DNA of 64,000 bases, taken from the NCBI RefSeq assembly GCF_900184255.1, contig NZ_LT854640.1, positions 1,820,156 through 1,884,155 on the forward strand, given 5' to 3'. Position 1 is the first letter of the stretch, and the number at the start of each line of letters is the position of its first letter. Below, piece by piece: positions 54,306-61,832 of the stretch. The notes below the pieces were generated by a model that was given only the letters and a program-made list of their open reading frames with translations, ran no database searches and was not told the origin of the DNA. A program made the translations under genes and the position numbers. This DNA comes from Haloimpatiens massiliensis (GTDB lineage: Bacteria; Bacillota; Clostridia; Clostridiales; Clostridiaceae).

Positions 54306-55547
54306 TTATTTTAATCCCTCATATAGTGGATATTTTTGGCATAGAGCTGCTACTCTCTTATTTAATGGCTCTAAATCTTCTCTATTTTCTATTGCTTTAG
54401 AAATTATATCAGCTATTTCTACCATATCCTCTTCTTTCATACCTCTTGTAGTAACAGCTGGTGATCCTAATCTTATTCCACTAGTTACAAATGGGCTTTC
54501 AGTTTCAAAAGGAACTGAATTTTTGTTTGCTGTTATATGAATCTTGTCTAATAATATTTGAGCTTCTTTTCCTGTTATGTTCTTATTTCTTAAATCTACA
54601 AGTACTAAATGATTATCTGTACCACCTGAAACTAAGTTGAATCCTCTATCTACAAGAGCTTCTGCTAAAGCTTTAGCGTTTTTAACTACTTGTTTTTGAT
54701 ACTCTTTAAATTCATCTGATAAAGCTTCCTTAAAGCATACTGCTTTTGCAGCTATTATGTGCATTAGTGGACCACCTTGAGTTCCTGGGAATATAGCTTT
54801 ATCTATAGCCTTAGCAAGTTCTTTCTTACAAAGGATTACTCCTCCTCTTGGTCCTCTTAATGTTTTATGAGTAGTAGAAGTTACTATGTCAGCATATTCT
54901 ACTGGATTTGGATGAAGTCCAGCTGCTACAAGACCAGCTATATGAGCCATATCTACCATTAAATATGCTCCAACTTCATCTGCAATTTCTCTAAATTTAG
55001 CAAAATCTATTATTCTTGGATAAGCACTAGCTCCTGCTACAATAACCTTTGGTTTGTTCTCTATAGCTAATCTTCTAACTTCTTCATAATCTATTCTTTG
55101 GTCATCTGGATCTACTCCATAAGATACTACATTAAAATAACTTCCTGATATGTTAACTGGACTTCCATGAGTCAAGTGTCCGCCATGAGATAAATTCATT
55201 CCTAAAATTGTATCTCCTGGTTTAATAATAGCAAAATATGCAGCAATATTAGCACTTGCTCCAGAATGTGGCTGAACATTTACATGTTCTGCTCCAAATA
55301 TCTTCTTAAGTCTTTCTCTTGCAAGATCTTCTATTTCATCTACGAATTCGCATCCACCATAATATCTTTTTCCTGGATAACCTTCTGCATATTTATTTGT
55401 TAGGTGGTTTCCCATAGCTTCTATAACTGCTGGACTTGCAATATTTTCTGAAGCTATAAGTTCAATATTTCCCTTTTGTCTTTCTAATTCTTTCTCCATT
55501 AATAGTGCTAATTCATTATCTTGTTCATATATTAGCTTATCTATCAT
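54306..55547 (-). CDS. glyA: Serine hydroxymethyltransferase
   Basis: A 413-residue PLP enzyme of normal length that interconverts serine and glycine with tetrahydrofolate. Family blocks are IELIASENIASPAV, YAEGYPGKRYYGGCEFVD, QPHSGASANIAAYFA, DMAHIAGLVAAG and the PLP lysine in TSTTHKTLRGPRGG (around residue 226). The ATG at 55547 follows GGGGAGG. It is monocistronic, with a terminator downstream, and lies close to the kbl-tdh pair, so glycine from threonine can be turned into serine. Confidence 0.97.
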   Translation of the reverse strand: MIDKLIYEQDNELALLMEKELERQKGNIELIASENIASPAVIEAMGNHLTNKYAEGYPGKRYYGGCEFVDEIEDLARERLKKIFGAEHVNVQPHSGASANIAAYFAIIKPGDTILGMNLSHGGHLTHGSPVNISGSYFNVVSYGVDPDDQRIDYEEVRRLAIENKPKVIVAGASAYPRIIDFAKFREIADEVGAYLMVDMAHIAGLVAAGLHPNPVEYADIVTSTTHKTLRGPRGGVILCKKELAKAIDKAIFPGTQGGPLMHIIAAKAVCFKEALSDEFKEYQKQVVKNAKALAEALVDRGFNLVSGGTDNHLVLVDLRNKNITGKEAQILLDKIHITANKNSVPFETESPFVTSGIRLGSPAVTTRGMKEEDMVEIADIISKAIENREDLEPLNKRVAALCQKYPLYEGLK

Positions 55548-55915
55548 TATGGTTCCCTCCCCTAAAATAATATAAAAATAAATTAAATTTCTACAATTAA
55601 AATTATACTACGTTCTTAAAATTTATTCTTTGCTGAATTTTGAGAAAATTGTTTGTATTTTTACATTTTTCTTAATTATCACGATATTTTTTATGTATAA
55701 CCTTATTTTTCTCTTTTTTTCATTTGATACCTTCTTTTAATATAACATTTTATTGTCTAAAAATCCTAATATACTTAATATTTTTAAGATTTATTATGAA
55801 AATTATTCATATTTATATTAATTATCAAAATTATATATTAAGGTATATTTATGTGTCTACAAGTAAATAATAGTATTAAATGAAAATTATACATATATTT
55901 CTGGAGGCGGTGCTG
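55548..55915. other. Intergenic region upstream of glyA
   Basis: No gene, riboswitch or terminator recognised. It is very AT-rich and must hold the divergent promoters. Confidence 0.4.
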
Positions 55916-56122
55916 TTGAACAAAAAAATTTCCAAAATGATTAAAGATGGATATAAAATTTTAGAATTCAAAAGGAATGTAGACTTAATAAGCAATGAAG
56001 AATATGGCACTATTGAACTCAAAGCCCTAGATGGCTACATAGAAACTCTTAACATTACTGACAACCAAGCAGATGAAGTGGAAAAGGTTGTATTTAAATA
56101 TCTTGAAGAAGATATGGGATAA
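55916..56122 (+). CDS. Small hypothetical protein
   Basis: A 68-residue charged protein of unknown family, starting MNKKISKMIKDGYKILEFKR and ending in a helical acidic tail (QADEVEKVVFKYLEED). No membrane segment or signal. The TTG at 55916 is chosen because GGAGG at 55902-55906 is well spaced for it; an earlier ATG would take in that site. A hairpin follows at 56144-56185. Composition is compatible with a real small gene, but I see nothing that shows its role. Confidence 0.6.
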   Translation: MNKKISKMIKDGYKILEFKRNVDLISNEEYGTIELKALDGYIETLNITDNQADEVEKVVFKYLEEDMG

Positions 56123-56143
56123 AATTTTATATTTAATTAACTA

Positions 56144-56190
56144 GCATTCATCTCTATTTAAATATATAAACGTGGAGATGAATGCATTAT
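56144..56190 (+). terminator. Hairpin after the small gene
   Basis: GCATTCATCTC (56144-56154) pairs with GAGATGAATGC (56175-56185). The T-run is weak. Confidence 0.6.
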
Positions 56191-56346
56191 ATTTATTATT
56201 GACTACCCTTAGGTACTTTTAAATTGGTATTAATATTTATAGCGTATGTAAAACTTATATTACTTATGTTAAAATCATTTTAGGCAGTTTTTATTTAAAT
56301 TATTTTTAAAACTCATATAACTCTTGTTAATAGGGAGGAATTAATT

Positions 56347-56850
56347 GTGCAAATAATACAGGCATCCATAGATGATTTAAATGAAATTATGTTTTTAATT
56401 AAACTTTGTGTTAAGAAAATGAATGAGGAAGGTTCTAACCAATGGGACGAGTCTTATCCTAATGAACAAATAATTAAAGAAGACATCCAATCTGGTTATT
56501 TATTTGCTGCTAAATTTAATGGTAAAATTATTGGAATAATAGTACTAAACCATATTGAAGCAAAAGAATACAATGAAATTAATTGGACTGATTCCAAAGG
56601 CAAAATAATTGTTATTCATAGAATGGCTGTAGATATAAACTGGCAAAGAAAAGGAGTAGCAAAAGATTTATTATATTTTTCGGAGAAATTTGCACGAAAT
56701 AATGACTTTACTTCTATTAGGACAGACACCTATATAGAAAACCTTAAAATGCAATCTATGTTTAAAAAACTTGGCTACAGAAAAGTAGGACAAGTGTTTT
56801 TTAACAATGGAAAAAACAAGCCATTTATATGCTTTGAGAAATTACTTTAA
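56347..56850 (+). CDS. GNAT family N-acetyltransferase
   Basis: A 167-residue GNAT acetyltransferase. Motif A for acetyl-CoA is visible as VIHRMAVDINWQRKGVAKDLL (the Q/R-x-x-G-V/A pattern around residues 100-115), with an N-terminal IIQASIDDLNEIMFLI start and a C-terminal FKKLGYRKVG typical of the fold. The GTG at 56347 follows AGGGAGGAA. It is a single gene; the acceptor substrate is unknown. Confidence 0.88.
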   Translation: MQIIQASIDDLNEIMFLIKLCVKKMNEEGSNQWDESYPNEQIIKEDIQSGYLFAAKFNGKIIGIIVLNHIEAKEYNEINWTDSKGKIIVIHRMAVDINWQRKGVAKDLLYFSEKFARNNDFTSIRTDTYIENLKMQSMFKKLGYRKVGQVFFNNGKNKPFICFEKLL

Positions 56851-57001
56851 AATAAATAACAAGTCAAAGATGCTGGTATATTTTGTGTCAGACAAGGAAG
56901 CAGGTTCCGCCGCTAGTAGAACTACCGGTGGGTTCTGCTGACGCAGTATGACGCAAAATAGACTAGCATACTGACTTGTTATTTATTTGAATGTGCCTAA
57001 T
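56851..57001 (+). repeat. Palindromic repeat family 1, copy B
   Basis: The partner of the element at 5191-5340, in opposite orientation and nearly full length. Its ends AACAAGTCA and TGACTTGTT are perfect complements over 9 bp, and inner blocks also pair, so the RNA would fold into a long hairpin. It begins immediately after the GNAT gene's stop and may act as its terminator. Confidence 0.8.
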
Positions 57002-57042
57002 TACCAAGTTTTAATTTTAAATTTATAAATCTATGATTTTAT

Positions 57043-57252
57043 TTAAGCTATCTCTATTACTTCATAACCTGCATCTTCTATAGCATTTTTTAAAATAATA
57101 TCTTCTATATTCTTTTCCATTTCTACTTTTGCTATCTTTAACTCCAAATCTACTTCTACATGTTTTACACCTTCTAGCTCTTCAAGAGCTTCTTTTACAT
57201 GTTTTACACAATGCATACAGCTCATACCTTCTACTTTTAATGTTTTTTTCAT
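57043..57252 (-). CDS. Heavy-metal-binding (HMA/CopZ-like) protein
   Basis: A 69-residue metallochaperone-like protein. The metal-binding motif GMSCMHC has Cys12 and Cys15, followed by the ferredoxin-like fold of the family (VKHVEVDLELKIAKVEM). I start it at the ATG at 57252 behind GGAGGG; a longer ATG would overlap that site. It is the last gene of a minus-strand trio with CcdA and a TlpA-like thioredoxin, about 65 bases after the latter. Copper delivery is the usual role; here it could also serve the thiol-redox pair. Confidence 0.85.
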   Translation of the reverse strand: MKKTLKVEGMSCMHCVKHVKEALEELEGVKHVEVDLELKIAKVEMEKNIEDIILKNAIEDAGYEVIEIA

Positions 57253-57317
57253 TTTATATCCCTCCATTTTATATTTCTATAGCCACTTTACGCTATATAT
57301 TTGTATATTATTTAACT

Positions 57318-57902
57318 TTATTTTATAAAATCCTTCATCATATATATTTCCATAGCACCTGTAGTCCATTTTATAAGTTTGCCATTTTCATCAATTAAGT
57401 ATGTAGTTGGTATTCCTGAAACACTATATTTTGAAGCTACCTTTTGTTCTTCATCTAGTAGAACAGTGAAATTCATATTATTTTTCTTCACAAAATCTTC
57501 TACCTTATTTTTACTTTCTCCTATATTTATAGCCAATATAACTATATTTGAATCTTTAATTTCATTTTGTAGTTTTATCATATCTGGTATCTCACTTCTA
57601 CAAGGCTCACACCATGTAGCCCAAAAATTTAAAAATACCTTTTTACCTTTAAAATCGCTTAATTTCACAGTTTTACCTTCTATATTCTTTAAAGTAAAAT
57701 CTGTAGATTTATAATAATCTGTACTTTCTTGAACTTTATTCTCCTCTTTATACTTATCTGACGTACTTTGTGATTTTTCAATTTTATTTTCCTTATTCTG
57801 CGCTAAACTCTCTTTATATGAATCAGTATAAACCTTCATTCCATAAACTGCTGCAACTATCGCCACTACCAGTATACTAGTTAAAATATACTTCTTTTTC
57901 AT
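57318..57902 (-). CDS. TlpA/ResA-like membrane-anchored thioredoxin
   Basis: A 194-residue protein with an N-terminal membrane anchor (about residues 5-21) and a Lys/Glu/Ser-rich spacer, then a thioredoxin fold with the active site WATWCEPCRSE (Cys98 and Cys101) and VSGIPTTYLID (cis-Pro loop). It probably reduces or oxidises disulphides on the outer face, receiving electrons from the adjacent CcdA. The ATG at 57902 lacks a strong ribosome site. A 9-bp inverted repeat ACAAGAAAC/GTTTCTTGT (57911-57935) lies between it and ccdA and could affect its translation. Confidence 0.9.
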   Translation of the reverse strand: MKKKYILTSILVVAIVAAVYGMKVYTDSYKESLAQNKENKIEKSQSTSDKYKEENKVQESTDYYKSTDFTLKNIEGKTVKLSDFKGKKVFLNFWATWCEPCRSEIPDMIKLQNEIKDSNIVILAINIGESKNKVEDFVKKNNMNFTVLLDEEQKVASKYSVSGIPTTYLIDENGKLIKWTTGAMEIYMMKDFIK

Positions 57903-57950
57903 CTTACATTACAAGAAACCTAATACGTTTCTTGTATCCTCCCTTCTATT

Positions 57951-58646
57951 CTAAAAGTTCAAATAGTTATTTAAAATTATTAGTTTATTAGTAAATATCA
58001 TTATTCCCATTAAAATGAGAACTAAACCACTGATAAAACTTATTAATGGGAAATATTTATATATTTTCTTTAAATACACACTTAGTTTTTGTATTAATAA
58101 AGCTGTAAGGAAAAATGGTATAGCCATACCTAAAGAATAAAATACTAACAACAATACTCCTTTACCTATACTATCAGTACTTCCTGCATAAATTAGTATA
58201 GAAGATAATATTGGGCCTATACATGGTGTCCATCCAGTTGCAAAAGCCATTCCCAATACTATAGATCCAAATGTACCTTGGGCATTTCTTAAATTTAAAG
58301 TTCTTCTTTCTCTATATAAGGTCTTTATCTTTAATATTCCCATGGTATGTAGTCCAAATATTATAATTAATACTCCTCCTATTTTTCTAAACATATCCTT
58401 GTTATTTGAAAGAGCTTTTCCAATGCTGCTTATGGATACCCCCATTAATATAAATATTATAGAGAATCCTAATATAAATCCAAGAGACTTTTTCATTACA
58501 GTTATTTTATCTTTTCCACCATTTATATCTTCTATACTCATTCCCGTTAAATACGTTATATAAGCTGGAATAAGTGGCAAAATACACGGAGATAAAAAGG
58601 AAAGTACCCCTGCAGAAAAAGCTAACAATATATTTACATCATTCAT
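57951..58646 (-). CDS. CcdA-type cytochrome c biogenesis/thiol-disulphide transporter
   Basis: A 231-residue integral membrane protein with six hydrophobic segments. The two conserved cysteines that relay electrons are in FLSPCILPLIPAY (about residues 17-29) and GWTPCIGPILSS (near 140). This is the DsbD/CcdA layout, moving reducing power across the membrane to the TlpA-like protein that follows. The ATG at 58646 follows GTGGAGG. Clostridia lack typical cytochrome c, so general envelope thiol redox is more likely than haem insertion. Confidence 0.92.
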   Translation of the reverse strand: MNDVNILLAFSAGVLSFLSPCILPLIPAYITYLTGMSIEDINGGKDKITVMKKSLGFILGFSIIFILMGVSISSIGKALSNNKDMFRKIGGVLIIIFGLHTMGILKIKTLYRERRTLNLRNAQGTFGSIVLGMAFATGWTPCIGPILSSILIYAGSTDSIGKGVLLLVFYSLGMAIPFFLTALLIQKLSVYLKKIYKYFPLISFISGLVLILMGIMIFTNKLIILNNYLNF

Positions 58647-58734
58647 ATTTTACCTCCACTTTTATTAATTACCCCCACACAGTATAAGGGGTTGACTATA
58701 TTATATATTTTATATTAGAGTTTTGCAATATATA

Positions 58735-59020
58735 ATGATCAAATCACAAAAGGTACAATATAGTGGAATTATGAAATTTCTCCTCCATGACTTGCATAAG
58801 AGCTGGGAATAATAAATTTAATTTAAGAAATTCTAATCTTTTAGCCATATAAAATTATCTAACGCTCACATTCAGCGTCCTGCCTCAGGTTCGCTAGCCT
58901 GGCGTCCTTTTAAGGGTTACGATAATTTTATCTGTCTAAAAGAAGAATTTCTAAAATTAAATTTAAACAGTTCCTTTGCTTCTTATGCAAGTCATTCCAG
59001 AGAAATTTCATAATTCAGGT
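58735..59020. repeat. Palindromic repeat family 2, large copy
   Basis: Two arms of about 100 bases are imperfect inverted copies. From the outside in, both read GAATTATGAAATTTCTC, then TGACTTGCATAAGA, then an AAATTTAATTT block, AGAAATTCT and ATAAAATTATC. A GC-richer centre (58861-58920) holds CCTCAGG and CTAGCCTGGCGTCC. The left end recurs alone at 1580-1650. No coding potential. Confidence 0.78.
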
Positions 59021-59066
59021 AATATAATGCTTTTTGTGGGATAATCATAATATATAATTATTTGTA

Positions 59067-59131
59067 TTGACAAAAAACATATGCTGATATATATTTTATT
59101 TGTAAACATAACTTCAATAATAGGTTTACAA
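59067..59131 (+). promoter_or_regulatory. bioY promoter with overlapping BirA-type operator
   Basis: TTGACA (59067-59072), a 17-base spacer and TATATT (59090-59095) form a near-ideal sigma-A promoter. Immediately downstream is TTGTAAAC (59100-59107), 16 bases, then GTTTACAA (59124-59131), matching the known BirA biotin operator pattern. An overlapping TAGGTTTAC/GTAAACCTA repeat follows it. Biotin-loaded BirA would block transcription. Confidence 0.88.
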
Positions 59132-59178
59132 TATATCAGTAAACCTATTATATATTAGATAGAATGGAGAGATTTTTG

Positions 59179-59718
59179 TTGAAAGCAAGAGATATTACTT
59201 TAGTAGCACTATTTGCAGCACTTATGGTAATAGGAGCTTATTTATCCATACCTACTCCTTTAGTTCCATTAACTTTTCAAGCATTTTTTGCCTGCTTAGC
59301 TGGAGCTTTATTAGGCGCTAAATTAGGTGCCTTATCACAAATAGTATATATTTTATTAGGTCTCATTGGGCTTCCTGTTTTTCAAGGAGGAAAGGCAGGT
59401 CCTACTACAATAGTTAATCCAACCTTTGGATATATATTAGGTTTCTTAGTAGGAGCTTATTTAATAGGTAAATTAATAGAAAAAAGAAAAGCTACTTATA
59501 AAAATTTATCCATAAGCATAATTATAGGTCTTATAATTATGTATGTGTTTGGAACAATTTATTTTTACTTAATAATGAATTTTTATATGCAAAATCCTAT
59601 GGGAATAATGAAAGTTATAAAAATATGTGTAGCACCTTTTATTATAAAAGACATTCTTCTAAGTAGTGTAGCAGCAGCTATAGCTAAAAAGACTCTACCT
59701 GTGATAAAAAAATTATAA
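59179..59718 (+). CDS. bioY: Biotin transporter BioY (ECF substrate-binding component)
   Basis: A 179-residue membrane protein of the BioY family, the biotin-binding S component of ECF transporters. Six hydrophobic segments and the blocks IPTPLVPLTFQAFFA, GALLGAKLGALSQIVY, GLPVFQGGKAG and PTFGYILGF are diagnostic. I use the TTG at 59179, eight bases after GGAGAG; the ATG at 59164 overlaps that site's upstream edge and has none of its own. The BirA-type operator upstream shows biotin regulation. The ATPase and T components must be encoded elsewhere. A strong terminator follows. Confidence 0.94.
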   Translation: MKARDITLVALFAALMVIGAYLSIPTPLVPLTFQAFFACLAGALLGAKLGALSQIVYILLGLIGLPVFQGGKAGPTTIVNPTFGYILGFLVGAYLIGKLIEKRKATYKNLSISIIIGLIIMYVFGTIYFYLIMNFYMQNPMGIMKVIKICVAPFIIKDILLSSVAAAIAKKTLPVIKKL

Positions 59719-59751
59719 ATACCTGAACAATACTATTTAATTAATCAAAAT

Positions 59752-59803
59752 AAAATACCACAGTTAAAGAAGCAAATTTTATCTTCTTTAACTGTGGTAT
59801 TTT
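59752..59803. terminator. Strong bidirectional terminator
   Basis: A perfect 21-bp stem (arms 59752-59772 and 59783-59803, starting AAAATACCACAG) around a 10-base loop, with T-runs either way, between converging genes bioY and the WYL regulator. Confidence 0.92.
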
Positions 59804-59806
59804 ACT

Positions 59807-60775
59807 CTATTTAGTATAGTATAAATTCATCATATCTCTAGATATTTTTTTAAATTCCTCTCTTAATTCCCTTGGCTCTAATACTTCTGCATCTGCCCCA
59901 AATCCTAATAACCATAATTTTATTCCTAAAGTTCCATTAGCTAAAAATTCATATATAAAATAATCCTCACCCTGCTCAAGCAATCTACCTTCAATCATGT
60001 TTTTCTCTGTTACCACATTATAAAACTCTTTATTAAATTTAACCCTTACTATTATCTCTTCTCCACCGTACATATACCAAGTCTTTTTTAAATACTTGTA
60101 CACATTGAACTCATCACTTTTTAGCCCTGGCTCATCTAAGATATTCATTTTTCCTATCCTATCTAACCTAAAGTGTACAAGTTTTTCCTTATCCTCTGGT
60201 TTTCCTATTATATAATACTTGCCAAATTCACATGCAAAGCTATAAGGAATTATTTTATGAGTTTTATGATTTCCAACAGCAGATCTATAGGTAAACTCTA
60301 TCTTTTTTTCATCTGTTATAGCTCGTCTAATCTTATTTAAATTAAAAACTATATGTTGATCATTACATTTATCTGATTTCTCAGTATGAAACATTTTGCT
60401 TAGTTTCTCTGATTCTTCCTCTGGAAGAATACCCAATAATCCGTTTTTTATTATATTTATCTTCGTTTCCATAAAATTTTGAGATTCAACTAAGGTAGCT
60501 AATATTAGATTTACATCATCTGCGGTAATAGGTTGCGTTGACTTCAATAATCCTAATATCCCTTCTCGTTCTATAATATACCTAGATTCACTCTTGTTGT
60601 ATACTATTTCTGTATCCCATTCCTCTTCTAATTCTCTTTTATAATTTCCAATAGTCTTAGTTGATACTTCAAATATATTGGAAAGCTCTTCCTTTGAAGT
60701 TACCTCTCCTGACTTAATCAATCTAAACATTTCTAATAATTTTCTTGATTTACTATATTCAGAATATGGAAGCAC
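59807..60775 (-). CDS. WYL-domain transcriptional regulator
   Basis: A 322-residue regulator of the YafY/DeoR-like WYL group. The N-terminal helix-turn-helix includes EELSNIFEVSTKTIGNYKRE, then a WYL domain (KKIEFTYRSAVGNHKTHKII, YSFACEFGKYYIIGK, VHFRLDRIGKMNI) and a C-terminal extension with WLLGFGADAEVLEP. I use the GTG at 60775, eight bases after AGGAG; a GTG nine bases upstream overlaps that site. WYL domains often sense nucleic acids or nucleotides. It is a single gene converging on bioY; its target is unknown. Confidence 0.88.
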   Translation of the reverse strand: MLPYSEYSKSRKLLEMFRLIKSGEVTSKEELSNIFEVSTKTIGNYKRELEEEWDTEIVYNKSESRYIIEREGILGLLKSTQPITADDVNLILATLVESQNFMETKINIIKNGLLGILPEEESEKLSKMFHTEKSDKCNDQHIVFNLNKIRRAITDEKKIEFTYRSAVGNHKTHKIIPYSFACEFGKYYIIGKPEDKEKLVHFRLDRIGKMNILDEPGLKSDEFNVYKYLKKTWYMYGGEEIIVRVKFNKEFYNVVTEKNMIEGRLLEQGEDYFIYEFLANGTLGIKLWLLGFGADAEVLEPRELREEFKKISRDMMNLYYTK

Positions 60776-61036
60776 ATGAATCACTCCTGTCTTAGAAATT
60801 TTACAAAACCTAACACTTAAATAAATTATATCATAATTTATTTAAGTATTTCCATAAGCCTACATAAACACTCATGGAACAATAAACAATTTTACATTTA
60901 AATATTATTTTAACTAATTTATGTTGTTTTTTAAAAAATCCCCTTGAAAATTAACATATTTTAGTATAAAATTGGAAATATATACTTAAGATTTTTTTAT
61001 TTGTATTAAAATTTTATTAATGAGAGGTATTTATTT

Positions 61037-61246
61037 ATGTTTCTCAATCCAACTAATGATATGCAATGTATAAAACAGAGCATTGAAAATACTCGCTTAA
61101 AACTCTATAGTCTTCTAGAAGATCCTTCAAAGAATCCCCTAGATGCAGATGTAATAGAGCTTAGCCAAACACTAGATGAATTAATAGTAAATTATTTAAA
61201 AAAATCATCTAATTATAGGGGGGATAATAAAGTATTATGTCGTTAA
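61037..61246 (+). CDS. Spo0E-like aspartyl-phosphate phosphatase
   Basis: A 69-residue helical protein with the Spo0E signature SQTLD (residues 43-47) in a LSQTLDELIVNYL helix and an N-terminal IKQSIENTRLKLYSLL helix. Spo0E-type proteins dephosphorylate Spo0A~P and delay sporulation. The ATG at 61037 follows GAGAGG. Its last 10 bases overlap the next gene, which encodes a MEDS-domain protein, so the two are coupled. This pairing suggests signal control of sporulation or of a related phospho-transfer step. Confidence 0.85.
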   Translation: MFLNPTNDMQCIKQSIENTRLKLYSLLEDPSKNPLDADVIELSQTLDELIVNYLKKSSNYRGDNKVLCR

Positions 61247-61788
61247 ATAGTGTTTTTGGTTCTCATTCAGCTTTTTACTACTACAGCAAAGAACATTTGT
61301 TTATTAATCTATTGCAATATGTAAAAAATGCCTTAATTAATAAGGAGCTTGTTTACATCTTAATGGACGAAAACAAATTTAAAGAACTTTCATCTTTTTT
61401 TGTTAGCCAAAAAATTCCAATGGATAATGTTTATTTCTTCACAGACAGAAGCTTTAATAATATTACCGCTAACCTAAACATGGATGATATTAGAAATAGT
61501 ATGTGTGACATATTAAATTCAGCTACAAATAAGGGTTTTTCAGGAATCAGATTTATTAGTGATTGTTCTCACATAATCAGTATTACATCAAGGGATTTTT
61601 TCTTAGAGTTAGACAGTAATCTTACAAATTTAATTAAAAATAATAAAATGTCTTTATTATGCACCTATGATGTATACGAATACATTCAAGATTCTAATGA
61701 AAATCATATTATAGGGAAAGAAATTATAACTAACTCCATTCATTCACATACACATCATTTAAAAAATTTTAAACTTTATGAAGTATAA
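61237..61788 (+). CDS. MEDS-domain (DcmR-like sensory) protein
   Basis: A 183-residue protein resembling the MEDS domain (methanogen/methylotroph DcmR sensory domain): HSAFYYYSKEHLFINLLQYV, ELVYILMDENKF, then GFSGIRFISD and SLLCTYDVYEY. MEDS domains bind small ligands and often sit beside histidine kinases or other signalling genes; here it overlaps a Spo0E-like gene by 10 bases. The ATG at 61237 follows AGGGGGG inside the Spo0E-like gene. It may sense a signal and modulate that phosphatase. That link is inference from gene order. Confidence 0.8.
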   Translation: MSLNSVFGSHSAFYYYSKEHLFINLLQYVKNALINKELVYILMDENKFKELSSFFVSQKIPMDNVYFFTDRSFNNITANLNMDDIRNSMCDILNSATNKGFSGIRFISDCSHIISITSRDFFLELDSNLTNLIKNNKMSLLCTYDVYEYIQDSNENHIIGKEIITNSIHSHTHHLKNFKLYEV

Positions 61789-61832
61789 AGAAAGACCATA
61801 TAATGCTTTTCCAGCATCATATGGTCTTTTTT
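61788..61832. terminator. Bidirectional terminator
   Basis: AAAGACCATAT with ATATGGTCTTT, extended by ATGCT/AGCAT, then Ts. It lies between converging genes and overlaps the last codons of the SEC-C gene. Confidence 0.85.
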
